This document shows positions 51,005-61,300 of a DNA stretch of 64,000 nt, in pieces. The notes below the pieces were generated by a model. The model saw only the letters and a list, made by a program, of their open reading frames with translations, ran no database searches and was not told the origin of the DNA. The stretch is from Taenia hydatigena (Eukaryota > Platyhelminthes > Cestoda > Cyclophyllidea > Taeniidae): NCBI GenBank assembly GCA_036345935.2, contig JADWOT020000002.1, forward strand, positions 3,291,034 to 3,355,033. Direction: 5' to 3'. Made by a program: the position numbers and the translations under genes. Within the stretch, counting starts at the first letter, position 1. Every line of letters starts with the position of its first letter.

Positions 51005-51128
51005 AATCTGTGGTTATTACTACGTTCTACAGCATTTGAGATCTTTTCACATATTTCTCTGTGACCATGATCATTGGCAATTAGAAAAGCTGTCATATTC
51101 CCTTCAGTCGTCGCATTCGCATCCGCTC
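50977..51128 (-). CDS. ankyrin gene exon 6
   Basis: Follows an acceptor CTTGTGCTCAG. It completes the split GGA codon begun in exon 5 (phase 1), giving LLDAG-ADANATTEGN. A further partial repeat (MTAFLIANDHGHREICEKI) follows before a stop at 50979-50977. The end may instead be a donor, GCT|GTAGAA, near 51040. Confidence 0.75.
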
Positions 51129-53505
51129 CTGAGCACAAGGGAGTTAGAATTAACACATTGTTGGCAATAAAGCAAAGATAGGGATGATTTAGAGGCCATT
51201 TGCATAAACAGGTGGTTAGAATCAATGATGGCGCTGCTTTATTGTTGTAAAGATGCAAAAATTTGTGTTATCTTTAAGGAGATACACTCTTTAGTAATAA
51301 AAGAAATTTGGGGCTTAGCGAACACTATGGCTGTGCAAAAACAACCACTCACCAGCGTCCAAAAGATGGTCAACTAATTCCACGTCACCAACCTTGGCGG
51401 CCAGCATAAGTGGCGTCAAGCCCTCACGGTCCTTCTGCTCGATATTAGCTCCATTTGACAGGAAGTATTGAAGAACAGTCAGGTGGCGGCCACGAATCGC
51501 TGCGAAAATTGGTGGATCCACAGAGGCATCAGAATAGTTGATATCAGCTCCATGCATGAGTAGCAGTTGCAACAGTAGCAGGTGACCGTTTAAGGTAGCA
51601 TGCTCAAGTGAAACTTGCAGGCATCTGCTTCGAGAAGGAGAAGAGCGGGTGGTCTCCAAAATGAATTTTGCCATTTCGCAGTCACCCTATTTGTGCAAGG
51701 AATAAACCTGCACATAAATACGTCGTGAGGTATCGCTATATTTATTCGCTAAACCATTGCATTTTTTACCATTTTGAGAGTACGCAGTGCGCAAAATTAC
51801 TCTTATACGCAGTTGTGCTAGCAATGAGTAAAGCCGTTGTCTCCGTGAATGTCATAAAAGGATGCAGAATAAATACCTCGGCACTAGCAAGAGTAAGCGC
51901 AGATTGGTTTCTTTCATTCAGTTTGCAGCCCTCGTCGACACCATGAAAAATGAGGTACCGCACAACATTCATGTGGTTGTAACGAACGGCTCTATCCAAA
52001 GGGGTCCGATTATAAAAGTTTGTCACATTGGGGCGAGCTCCTTGTTTGAGAAGCATTCGTACACATGGCAGGTGGTCTTTTGTGGCTGCACAGTGAAGCA
52101 CGCTGTTCATGATCTTGTCAGTGCAAGAAACCGAGGCGCCATGCTCAAGGAGGATCTTCAATGCGTCTTGATCTCCTTTATACGCTGCCAAATGAAGTGG
52201 AGGACACCACGACTTCGCATCGCTTTCGTCAGGATCCGCCTGAGAATAAAAATGGCTAATCCTACATTTATCGGTCGTATTAACCCTATGTTACGAGTGC
52301 ATAGAACAAGTTCGGTTTTGCTTTCCTTAAGATATTGCGTTAACTCTTCCTGTCTTAAATAATTTTAACTACCTGCAAATTTAACTCCGAAATTTGGTGG
52401 CGTCTATTTTATTTTAGAGCACAGGAGATCACGAATACCAAATGCGACCTACATCGCTCTCCAACAAGTTCTTCATGGCAGCAATATTGTTATGAAGTAT
52501 GGCTTGAAAGAGAGTTTGTGGCTCATCACTTCTAATTTCCTCATCGTCCGATCTGCGTGGGTGCTGTAAAAGCAAAATTTAATTTGATTAAAATAATATG
52601 CTCATTATTTTGCGTTGATATATTAGTTCACTTATCGGCAACATAAGGGAGGGTTGATTGAATTCTAAGTCAAGCTATTTTACCTCTAAATACGTGAAAT
52701 TCTGGGGCATCATATTATAGGGTAACTAAGAAACAGGATTAGATGCGAGGGGAATAACAATGTCACGTGCCACAATATTAGCAGGAACCAGTGTAGATCC
52801 ACGTTCATCAATTAATTGAACTTCCTCATGGGCCTCGAGCGAAAGCAAGTATTGCACAACATCAGAGTGACCATGTGTACGGGCTTCCATTAGCGGTGTT
52901 TGTTGGCTATTATTTTTTGTGTTGGCCGTGCTGTCAGATTTACATAGCAGAGTGACGGCGGCTAAATTGCCTTTCCTTGCCGCCCAGTGGAGGGGCGTGT
53001 TGCCAAGGTAATCACACACGTAAGTGTGAGCCCCATTATCGAGGAGGAGCTGCATCATCTCTATGTTACCCATTGATGTAGCTTCTATGAGAGGAGTCGT
53101 CATGGAATCTTCTGTATGTACATTGGGATCAGCCTAGAAAATGTGAAGTAATGTTGGATCAGATGCGTGGACTGGTTTACCCATGTTGGACAGGCGATGT
53201 TTCCTTACGAATGATAACAGAATTGAGCGTTACGACTATTAATACTATTGTCGGGCAACAGACACTATGCTTGGCTAGCTGTGCAAGTGTTATGCACGGA
53301 TTAATAAAATGGAAAGTGTGATCCTTGTTAGTCATTTCGTGTCGAATAAGGAATGATAGGGTTAATCGATGGCAAAGATTTAAAGACGACGCACGCCGTT
53401 TTCCAGTAGCTGCCTTGCGACCGAGAGCAGATTATTTTCCACTGCTTGAGACAAGGTAACTGAAGTAATGCCACCATCTAAAGGGCCGGTATCCATTCGT
53501 CTATC
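50977..53505 (-). CDS. ankyrin-repeat protein gene, six recognised exons
   Basis: Six minus-strand exons, 53505-53395, 53133-about 52726, 52563-52453, 52239-51877, 51686-51353 and 51128-50977, join in phase. They give about 12-13 ankyrin repeats, each with the family's TPLxxAxxxGxxxxVxxLLxxGA pattern. Good examples are NTPLHWAARKGN, CPPLHLAAYKGD, LTPLMLAAKVGD and VQYLLSLEA. Ankyrin repeats stack into a protein-binding surface, so the product is probably a scaffold or adaptor; partner and location are unknown. No kinase, SOCS box, death or KH domain is visible. The true N-terminus lies upstream and was not found. Exon 2's 3' junction is uncertain. The downstream tail frame may belong to it. 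Confidence 0.85.
51353..51686 (-). CDS. ankyrin gene exon 5
   Basis: 334 nt between acceptor CACAAATAG and donor GCTG|GTGAGT, ending in phase 1. It holds three full repeats, including HATLNGHLLLLQLLLMHGAD, AAIRGRHLTVLQYFLSNGAN and LTPLMLAAKVGDVELVDHLL. Consensus spacing is intact. Confidence 0.85.
51877..52239 (-). CDS. ankyrin gene exon 4
   Basis: 363 nt (121 codons) between acceptor TTTATTCTCAG and donor GCCGAG|GTATTT, phase 0 at both ends. It starts ADPDESDAKSW and carries repeats CPPLHLAAYKGDQDALKILL, VLHCAATKDHLPCVRMLLKQ and TPLDRAVRYNHMNVVRYLIF. It ends in SALTLASAE, which continues into exon 5. Confidence 0.85.
52453..52563 (-). CDS. ankyrin gene exon 3
   Basis: 111 nt (37 codons), acceptor TTTTGCTTTTACAG, donor GCGAT|GTAGGT, phase 0 at both ends. 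After an acidic linker (RRSDDEEIRSDEP) it encodes TLFQAILHNNIAAMKNLLES, a repeat whose final turn (ADPDE) comes from exon 4. Length, phase and layout match exon 1. Confidence 0.75.
52726..53133 (-). CDS. ankyrin gene exon 2 (3' end uncertain)
   Basis: Begins at acceptor CATTTTCTAG with ADPNVHTEDS. It encodes repeats TTPLIEATSMGNIEMMQLLL, NTPLHWAARKGNLAAVTLLC and TPLMEARTHGHSDVVQYLLS. The frame stays open to TAG at 52728-52726, but a splice to exon 3 is expected earlier. No strong GT donor stands out between about 52820 and 52740. It aligns with the second exon of copy C through the VPAN-like region. Confidence 0.8.
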   Translation of the reverse strand, partial: ADPNVHTEDSMTTPLIEATSMGNIEMMQLLLDNGAHTYVCDYLGNTPLHWAARKGNLAAVTLLCKSDSTANTKNNSQQTPLMEARTHGHSDVVQYLLSLEAHEEVQLIDERGSTLVPANIVARDIVIPLASNPVS

Positions 53506-54316
53506 CTTTAAAGCAGAAAAGCAGTAAAGAAAACCCCTGTAAAAATTTCTGTTAAATACAACCGTACCAAATTGAAATCGCGATGGTAGACAATTAAACC
53601 GTTCCATTAAAAAGACAATGTCGCAGTAAACATAAAAGCGACCTATATATAAAAATGAAGATTTATATGAACCCTGGAGCTATTAATGCTGAAATGCTCT
53701 CATGAACAAACTGATCAAAATTCAAATCATTTGACATCCGTTTGCCGCAATGACCTCTAACGCGCTAAAATAAAACAAGCTGAAGTATGTTTTTGTTGGC
53801 ACAGACATTTTGAATTGTGGAGCCAACGGTAATTTTGCTATTACAGCAATCGTCCTTGATTGAGCGTGCGGAATTTTAATCTATTAATTGCCTGTGAGCT
53901 TTTCCAGCGATCAGACTCGATGTATTGAGCACTTATAACGGCGACGGCGTATTCTCGCCAAATAGCAGTACGACGGAGGTCGGTGGAAGTGATGCGACAC
54001 ATGGGCTTTCATTTTCATGTGCACATATTGGCCGATCAATGCCAACTTTTGAAATGTTATCAGAAAAAACATGATTGTCCCTGTGCTGAAACACACTAAT
54101 TATCCATGCGTGAGCAAAATTTGGAACTTCAAATGTTATGCGGCACCACGTGTTACGGTGCAGGTCTCTGGAGCTCATCCGAATTGATCACAGCACTTAC
54201 AATGAGGCTTCTTGATCCGATAATTTTGGTCAGTTTTCGTCAATAATTGCCCGTTGAAAGAAACCTGGATGGACCTATATAACAAGGCACTAATAGGCAG
54301 AATACATCGATCTAGA
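53192..54316. repeat. tandem duplication, unit A (with live exon 1)
   Basis: From AGGCGATGTTTCC to CGATCTAGA, 1125 bp repeated almost at once in the same orientation as unit B, at about 95% identity. It contains ankyrin exon 1 with an intact donor. Confidence 0.95.
53395..53505 (-). CDS. ankyrin gene exon 1 of those recognised
   Basis: 111 nt (37 codons) between acceptor TTCTGCTTTAAAG and donor AACGGC|GTGCGT, phase 0 at both ends. The peptide reads DRRMDTGPLDGG then VTLSQAVENNLLSVARQLLE and NG, joining exon 2 as NG-ADPNV. An internal ATG (codon 4) could be a start, but homology to copy C begins at the splice site, which favours an upstream exon. Three other damaged copies of this module exist in the window. 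Confidence 0.8.
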
Positions 54317-54317
54317 N
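54317..54317. other. ambiguous base (N) at the duplication junction
   Basis: The only N in the window sits exactly between unit A's last base and unit B's first. This suggests that an assembler or scaffolder joined two overlapping contigs here, or that the junction was not resolved. Confidence 0.9.
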
Positions 54318-55440
54318 AGGCGATGTTTCCTTACGAATGATAACAGAATTGAGCGCTATGACTATTAATACTATTGTCGGGCAACAGGCACTATGATTGG
54401 CTAGCTGTGCAAGTGTTATGCACGGATTAATAAAATGGAAAGTGCGAGCCTTGTTAGTCATTTCGTGTCGAATAAGGAATGATAGGGTTAATCGATGGCG
54501 AAGAGTTAAAGACGACGCATGCCGTTTTCTGGCAGCTGCCTTGCGACCGAGAGCAGATTATTTTCCACTGCTTGAGACAAGGTAACTGAAGTGGTGCCAC
54601 CATCTAAAGGGCCAGTATCCATTCGTCTATCCTTTAAAGTAAAAAAAGCAGTGAAGAAAACCTCTGTAAAAATTTCTGTTAAATATAACCGTACCAAATT
54701 GAAATCGCGATAGTAGACGATTAAACCGGTTCATTAAAAAGACAATGTCGCAGTAAACATAAAAGCGACCTATATATAAAATTGAAGATTTATATGAACC
54801 CTGGAGCCACTTATACTGAAATGCTCTCTTGAATAAACTTATCAAAATCCAAATCGTTTGACATCCGTTTGCCGCAATGACCTCTAACGTGCTAAAATAA
54901 AACAAGCTGAAGTGTGTTTTTGTCGGCACAGACATTTTAAATTGTGGAGCCAACGGTAATTTTGTTATTACAGCAATCGTCCTTGATTGAGCGTGCGGAA
55001 TTTCAATCTATTAATTGCCTGTGAGCTTTTCCAGCAATCAGACTCGATGTATTGAGCACTTATGACGGCGACTGCGTATTCTTGCCAAATAGCAGTACGA
55101 CGGAGGTCGGTGGAAGTGATGCGACACATGGGCTTTCATTTCATGTGCATATATTGGCCGATCAATGCTAACCTTTGAAATGTTATCAGAAAAACATGAT
55201 TGTCCCTGTGCTGAAAGACACTAACTATCCATGCCTGAGCAAAATTCGGAACTTTAAATGTTATGCAGCACCATGTGTTACGGTGCAGGTCTCCGGAGCA
55301 CATTCAAATTAATCACAGCGCTTACAATAAGGCTTCTTGATCCGATAATTTTGTTCAGTTGTGTCAATAATTGCCCATTGAAAGAAATCTGAATAGACCT
55401 ATGTAACGAGGCACTAATAGGCAGAATATACCGATCTAGA
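54318..55440. repeat. tandem duplication, unit B
   Basis: 1123 bp, ending CGATCTAGA at 55440 like unit A. Substitutions and 1-2 base indels are scattered over the whole length. It carries a copy of ankyrin exon 1 but not exon 2. Confidence 0.95.
54521..54631 (-). pseudogene. ankyrin exon 1 copy with lost splice donor (copy B)
   Basis: Same 111-nt module as 53395-53505, with the acceptor AAAG preserved. The donor reads AACGGC|ATGCGT instead of GTGCGT, so the GT is gone. A leucine has become proline in the LLEN motif (LPEN). No second ankyrin exon lies directly downstream in the unit. As written it cannot splice normally, but an unresolved assembly could also produce this arrangement. Confidence 0.8.
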
Positions 55441-57124
55441 TGCAAATCAAACCACTGGATAAGTGCTTATAATAGAAAATGTAAGCAACGCGATTAGCTC
55501 ACTGTTTGTTTTTCCTGTGATTCGAAATCTAGCATCATGCGTAATTACGACTTCTACCTTAAAGACTGTACGATAATGAAACCGGTTGTGCCACTCTAGG
55601 CACAAATTGGAGGAGGTTGCTTGCAGCCGCCAAGTACTTGTCTCATTTCCTATAGATTAAGCAAGAGACCTATGATTTCCGTATAATGTTGGATAATGAC
55701 TAAGAAAACAAACTTAGGTATCCATGAAGCAAAATGTGTTTAGATGATGACGATTGCAGACGTAATTGCGATTCATCGTATAATTAACGAGCCTGCAGAA
55801 AACGTTTAGCCAATGGTTGTACGAAAGGAAAATAACATTTCACCTTTGTGATCGCTTTCTGAATGTATCTCATAGTTAAGCTAAGGCAAGATCGTATACC
55901 TCTGACTGTATTCAGTGAAATGTCTTGAAGTAAATGTTAACACCACGAAAGTGTAGCTTAGTTTTGCTATGGATAATAGCCGCAGAGAATGTTCAAAGTA
56001 TATCTGTCAGGGACTCAAATATAATATAATTACCACGCTTTAGGAAAACGGCAAATCAAATTGACTAAAGCATCTTCTGTTTGCCAAGTATCCTGCCTCG
56101 TGGCCTCTTCAATGTCTGGCTGACCAAATCCTATGTAAACGCGAAGAAATTGTTAGGATTACGCGCACATTTTGAAGAGATTTTGCAATAATACAAGATA
56201 GATTTGGCATCGTAAAAACCTCTCGCTTGGCCCACTTTTTGAACCGATGGCATTCCTTCCCTTATTTGGAATGCATGCGCATACTAAGCTTTCCAGTGCG
56301 AACCAAATAAATTTCTGCACTCTTGTTATGAACACCGGGCTCGAAGTGTACCTTATCCTTCTTCTCGCATTTATGCCGAGGATTAAAGAGCAATTGGCAT
56401 CGCATCTGGGCACTATGTGCAATGAATTGCGTGAAGTTCAAGGCAACAAAGACTTGACAGACAAATTCAATGCGAGTGTCTGTTTTGAGGTTTTGCAATT
56501 AAACTTTCAATTCAGGATTTCGTATGCACTGGCAGAGACTTAGTGGGTTTCGTAAAAGCCCACTTTCGTCATAGCAATGAGTGCCTGCATATCTTTACGA
56601 GCTGAGGTATGACTCTCAGCTTTTGCCCAGGAATGGGATAATATTAGGCCTCAGTGGTGTAAAATGAGTCAGTCAACACTTTATCCTCACTAAATTTCTT
56701 TACGCGGAATTTCATTAAAGTTCTTTGATTGCTTATATTTGGTAAAAGGTAGTTGATAAGGCTTAAACCTCTTATTTGAAAAATGCGAACCGTAAATGAC
56801 CTTGTGGAATGCTTGGAACACACAAATGAGACCAGACATTGTCGGCGACCCGCATGTCATCAGAGATATTTCTATAAATTCGTGATCGTCACAGCACAGA
56901 GCGCACTTTGAATGAAAAGTGCTTAATATCAGATCAAGGTCAGGCCTGAAGTGTCGTTCGACTCACCCATATTTCATCCCAACATCGATCCGTCAGATGG
57001 TTCCATACGTTTAGGCTTTCTTGACCACTGGCATAGGTGAGCAAATCCACGTGCAATTAAATTCATGTAAACAATGTTTAAGAGCAATGATCAGCGCAAT
57101 TCGCAAATAAAGCCAAAGATTTCA
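55441..57124. other. unassigned spacer
   Basis: Two antisense-overlapping frames of 87 and 98 codons (56159-56543) have no domain I recognise. No repeat shared with the rest of the window is apparent. Confidence 0.45.
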
Positions 57125-57408
57125 TGAGGCAAACACTGGAAACGGAGCATTTCATTATTTCAGTTTGTGAAGTTTGACTCCAGGTAGCAGTTGAAGGGTT
57201 CGAGAGTTCAGTTACAGTCAAACTTTTGAGCTGACAGAAGGGAATTGATTGTGTGTATTGTAGTTTACTTATCCGTTTGGCTTGCCTGACACAGCTGTTA
57301 CAGCCTGCTAGAGCTGGTGAAGGCGGTGCTCTATCTCATTGATCACCTCACTTTCGATTCAGCAAACAACTTTTCGGTGTAATCGATGATCCTGCATGGC
57401 TACTCACA

Positions 57409-57624
57409 ATGACGACGCGTGTGCTAGCTGGTCTTCCAGTCAGGAAACGTCGCTTCCTACCAAATATCGCGTGGTTCGAGTGGGCTCGCGATAACAGCAG
57501 TCTACCCACCGAAGAGGAGAAGCCGGAGAGGGTGCAGAATGCGACGGAAATAAGGAACGATTATGATCAGAAAGGTGGTGATGCTATTGATGCTCCTGCT
57601 AGTACTGCCAACCAAGAAGACGAG
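57409..57624 (+). CDS. candidate first coding exon, duplicate
   Basis: Second copy of the exon at 12936, with the same ATG, the same 72 residues and the same GAG|GTTAGT donor. One silent base differs (ACG for ACA in codon 2 or 3). One inserted base lies just upstream of the ATG. Function unknown. Confidence 0.35.
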
Positions 57625-60512
57625 GTTAGTCGAGGAACTCACAGCGCAAAGGACATTCGTTGAATGGTCAGTGGAACTTGCTACTAATATTATGTTAGTG
57701 CCTTAGGATTTTACCCTCTCCGATACCACATCTGATGCCTTTTCATCATTCGCAAAAATATGCCATTCGCTTGAATCCGAACGCGAAAGCTTTTCTGGTC
57801 CTTATATAGCATTCTACTTACCACTCAACTTGGAATCACAGGGCGTTGTTATCTGGCACCCATTGCTATAACCTGAACGCTAGATGCTTACTAAAAGCAC
57901 ATGCAATGAATAGGTCAGCGCCTTCATGATATTCAGAGAATTAATTTGCCCTTAGGTGACGATGAATGCTGCTTAAATATGGCCAAAGTGAACACACTAA
58001 TGCACGAATATACCTATTTCTTACTTTTTATTCAATAACCGCAACAAGGCGCTTGAATGGTGTGGAATGCAGTAAAGGAAAACCTGGCTGCACATGCGTC
58101 TAAGACATGATATATTGCACAAATGAAGGGTTCCATTTCTGCTCTTGCAATAGTAGCGTACTATGAGGGCAAATAAGAGGTCCACAGGTCTGTTCAGCGT
58201 GACCAATCCTTAAGTCCCAGGAACATCTCTTCCAGCTCTGCGCATGTTAAGACTAGAATGTTAAGAGCACATCGCGAGCTTCTCATATAGCTTAACTAAG
58301 ACGCTTTAATTCACCTGATATCAAATCGCAGCTAGGCCTCATTTCATCAACAGCCAAAAAGCAAACATGGGTAAGGCTGAAAGGAATCAGAATGCACAAC
58401 GTTGGCACAGCACTTTGAAGTGCTTTTACGGTATTGTGCATGTGTTCATACCTGTCTTTTTTGAAGTAGTGTCCCGATAAACGGGATCGCTTCTGCAAAT
58501 ATGTGTGCTATTTCATTCGCGTAAAAAGGTCAGTGTCAAGGTACAAACTATATATGCGTCTAGAGTTTGCAGAAAATTCGAGTAGGACAAAGCGTAGTAA
58601 AGCTTCTAGGGATTCCTATATGGAAACATATCGCAGCTCTTTTAAGGTTCAGCGACAACTTAAAACATTGTGCACTATCAAAAATCTAATTTATTTCTGT
58701 TTAAATGTGGGATTGTGATAGTGAGATGTGATGTGTTATGCGAGAATAAAAGAGAGTGAGTTGCTGCATGTTGACAAATTTTATCTTGTCTTAGCTATTG
58801 TGCTTTTGCTTAATTTAACATAGTAAGTTGGGCGGCACTTTGCTAGAATTGATATCTTTGTTTCAAGCAAAATCTAGTCCATTATTGAGCCACAATGGAG
58901 TGCTGTGAAGGCCAGACAGGGTTGATACTGCAAAGATGTCTTCCGCAAATCACACACACTATTAGCTCTACAGTTCTTCTGATATCCCACACTATCACAT
59001 AACATTAATCCTCTGCTAGCATTTGCGTCAAAGGAGGGATGAATGGGACCATTATTTCGCAGAAGCAAAATTTTTTTGTGCTCAGCAAGAGAAACCGAGA
59101 CATTCAGCCACATATCCGCACATTTAAATTCGATTCAAAGTGTCTTTTCGATAACTTGTCTTAGTGCTCGACATGGCCATGCATAAAAACGATGCTTTTA
59201 AGGTAATTGTCCATATGGGTCACGAAAGACACAACCTTGCGTTCTCTACAAGTTGTCATAAGCCGATGACTAATGATCAGTTGGCGCTCCTCTGTTCTGG
59301 CTTTCGATCCGATGACAGTGAAGCATTTCTCGCTAATGCATGACACCATGGAAGGGACGCCACAATTTGTTCAGTTCCTCATTCAGAATTGTCAGCATGT
59401 GCAGAAGTCAAATGCGCGCATTGACCTAATGGAAACATCTGGCGAGGGGTCCTGAAACGAATTGATTGCTCATAGGCTCTACTAAGCATTCCGACTAACA
59501 CAGCAGTGGTGCTCGATTTATGCGGTTTTATTGTGGTCTAACATTTATGAAGCACTTTGTCTGTGATGGCGGTAAGAGTGGATGAAGGTTCTGTGTCATT
59601 TTAATGGCCCTAAGAAGGGCTATGTAGTAACGCGAATAACGGTTACTTCAGCGAAATTGGACTTCACTATACCAGTAAAGCTGGCAAGCATTTGTGTTTC
59701 TAGCCAAAGAAAATGCGTAATTTTTTGATTTGACATTTATTTCTTCAAATATTGTGTGTAAGGGACTAAGCCGCCCATTCAAGCGAGGGGATTAGCTTAG
59801 AGCCATTTATCATTTATGCGAGGTGCATCCATTTTCACCCTCTTGTCCCGCAGTAGTAAGACATTTGCCTTGAAGTTAAGTATGATGCTTACAAGATTTA
59901 TCACAGCGTTTCATAAGAATGTCACTTGACCAATCATATGCCCGACACTGTTTTTTCGTAGTGGGAGGCTAAACTCTATTACTATTTAACCATTTGGACT
60001 GAAGTTGGCGTTGTGATTGTTTGATGATATCCCCATGCCCTTCAGTCAGATTAAACGTAACCAGTGGCTGGAGAGTATTGGTGCACAATTTATTACTTTG
60101 TTCTTCTGGAACTGCGTTCACAGTGTGAAACGTGCTTGCCGGAAGTTAGGCAGCGATCGCGTTGCGTGCTGATATCATCGAACAACATATTCACACTTAT
60201 TAAACCAAAATGCCATAGCGAGTCGCCTAATATGGACCAACCGCTTTAATCAGGCACTTTCATAACGTTGTCAACATCCAATGGTACATGGCGCAGAAGT
60301 TTCGGCCTCCATGAGTACGATATAAACTAAGGAAAGATTTCACAGTATGCCCAGCATCTTTTTGCGAATATCACCAAAAGGTAGAAGAACCAATGTACGT
60401 AAATGCTAAGGGCTCCAACCGTAACTTCATTGAACAAATATAATTCAAGGGACCTATTCTGAAGCGAATGTTAACACCAGGCAAAACGCAACACTAAATA
60501 TGAGGCGCGGTC

Positions 60513-61300
60513 AGAGAAGCACTATTTGCTTTGAATTTATCTTTGGATGATATCGTTGAGTATACAGTTTTCTACTCTTATCAATAAACCATGCACTCAT
60601 TAGGCGTGGTAGCAAAGTCATTGAGAATGAAATGCTTGACGTGAAAAAGGACGCTTACCTTACTACACTGATAATAGCCGACACTTTATCTGCTCTTTGT
60701 GACCATATGCGATGTTAACAACTTAGAAGAAAACACAACTGGCATTTTCTATGAATTCCCGATTTTTCCTTGCCTCGAAAATGACACTTTTGAATGGCGT
60801 ATATCGCCAGAGAGAAGGAATATTTTCTTCCTTCGATTCAGTACATTTCCATTGTTTCTAATGCGTAGACGTCTGCCCGTCTGATACCCAAAGGCACGTT
60901 CAAAGAACCGCATAGTACTAATTTACATAGGAGTTTTATTAAAGTTTTGCGTGTACAGCATGCAAGGTATGCAGTCATGTCTGTGTGCTTTGTTTTAATG
61001 AGCCGAACGAGCAGTGGGCCTTGAACGCTGTAACAATATCACACGTACTGCACGAACAACTTAGACTTATCAATCGCTCAAGCATCTTTAGCCACTTTTC
61101 GCCGGTATCGAATACCGCTGCGCAATACAGCAGCCGGTTTTGCACTTGAAAAATACATCAGCGTGGCACATAATCACAAAGTCTACACGAATCTGCATTA
61201 AATGTCAACTTGAACAAACGGGATATCACTTACATCCCTGTTGGTAAAACGCGGCTCAAATTTATACACATCTATGGTGCAAAATTATATTACTGCGTGA
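60513..61300 (+). repeat. dispersed family member inside segmental copy 2
   Basis: Counterpart of 16040-16830. It differs from it more than the flanking DNA does, for example CGAATACCGCTGCGC against TGAATGCTGCTATGC. It is related to the inverted member at 24 kb. Confidence 0.65.
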
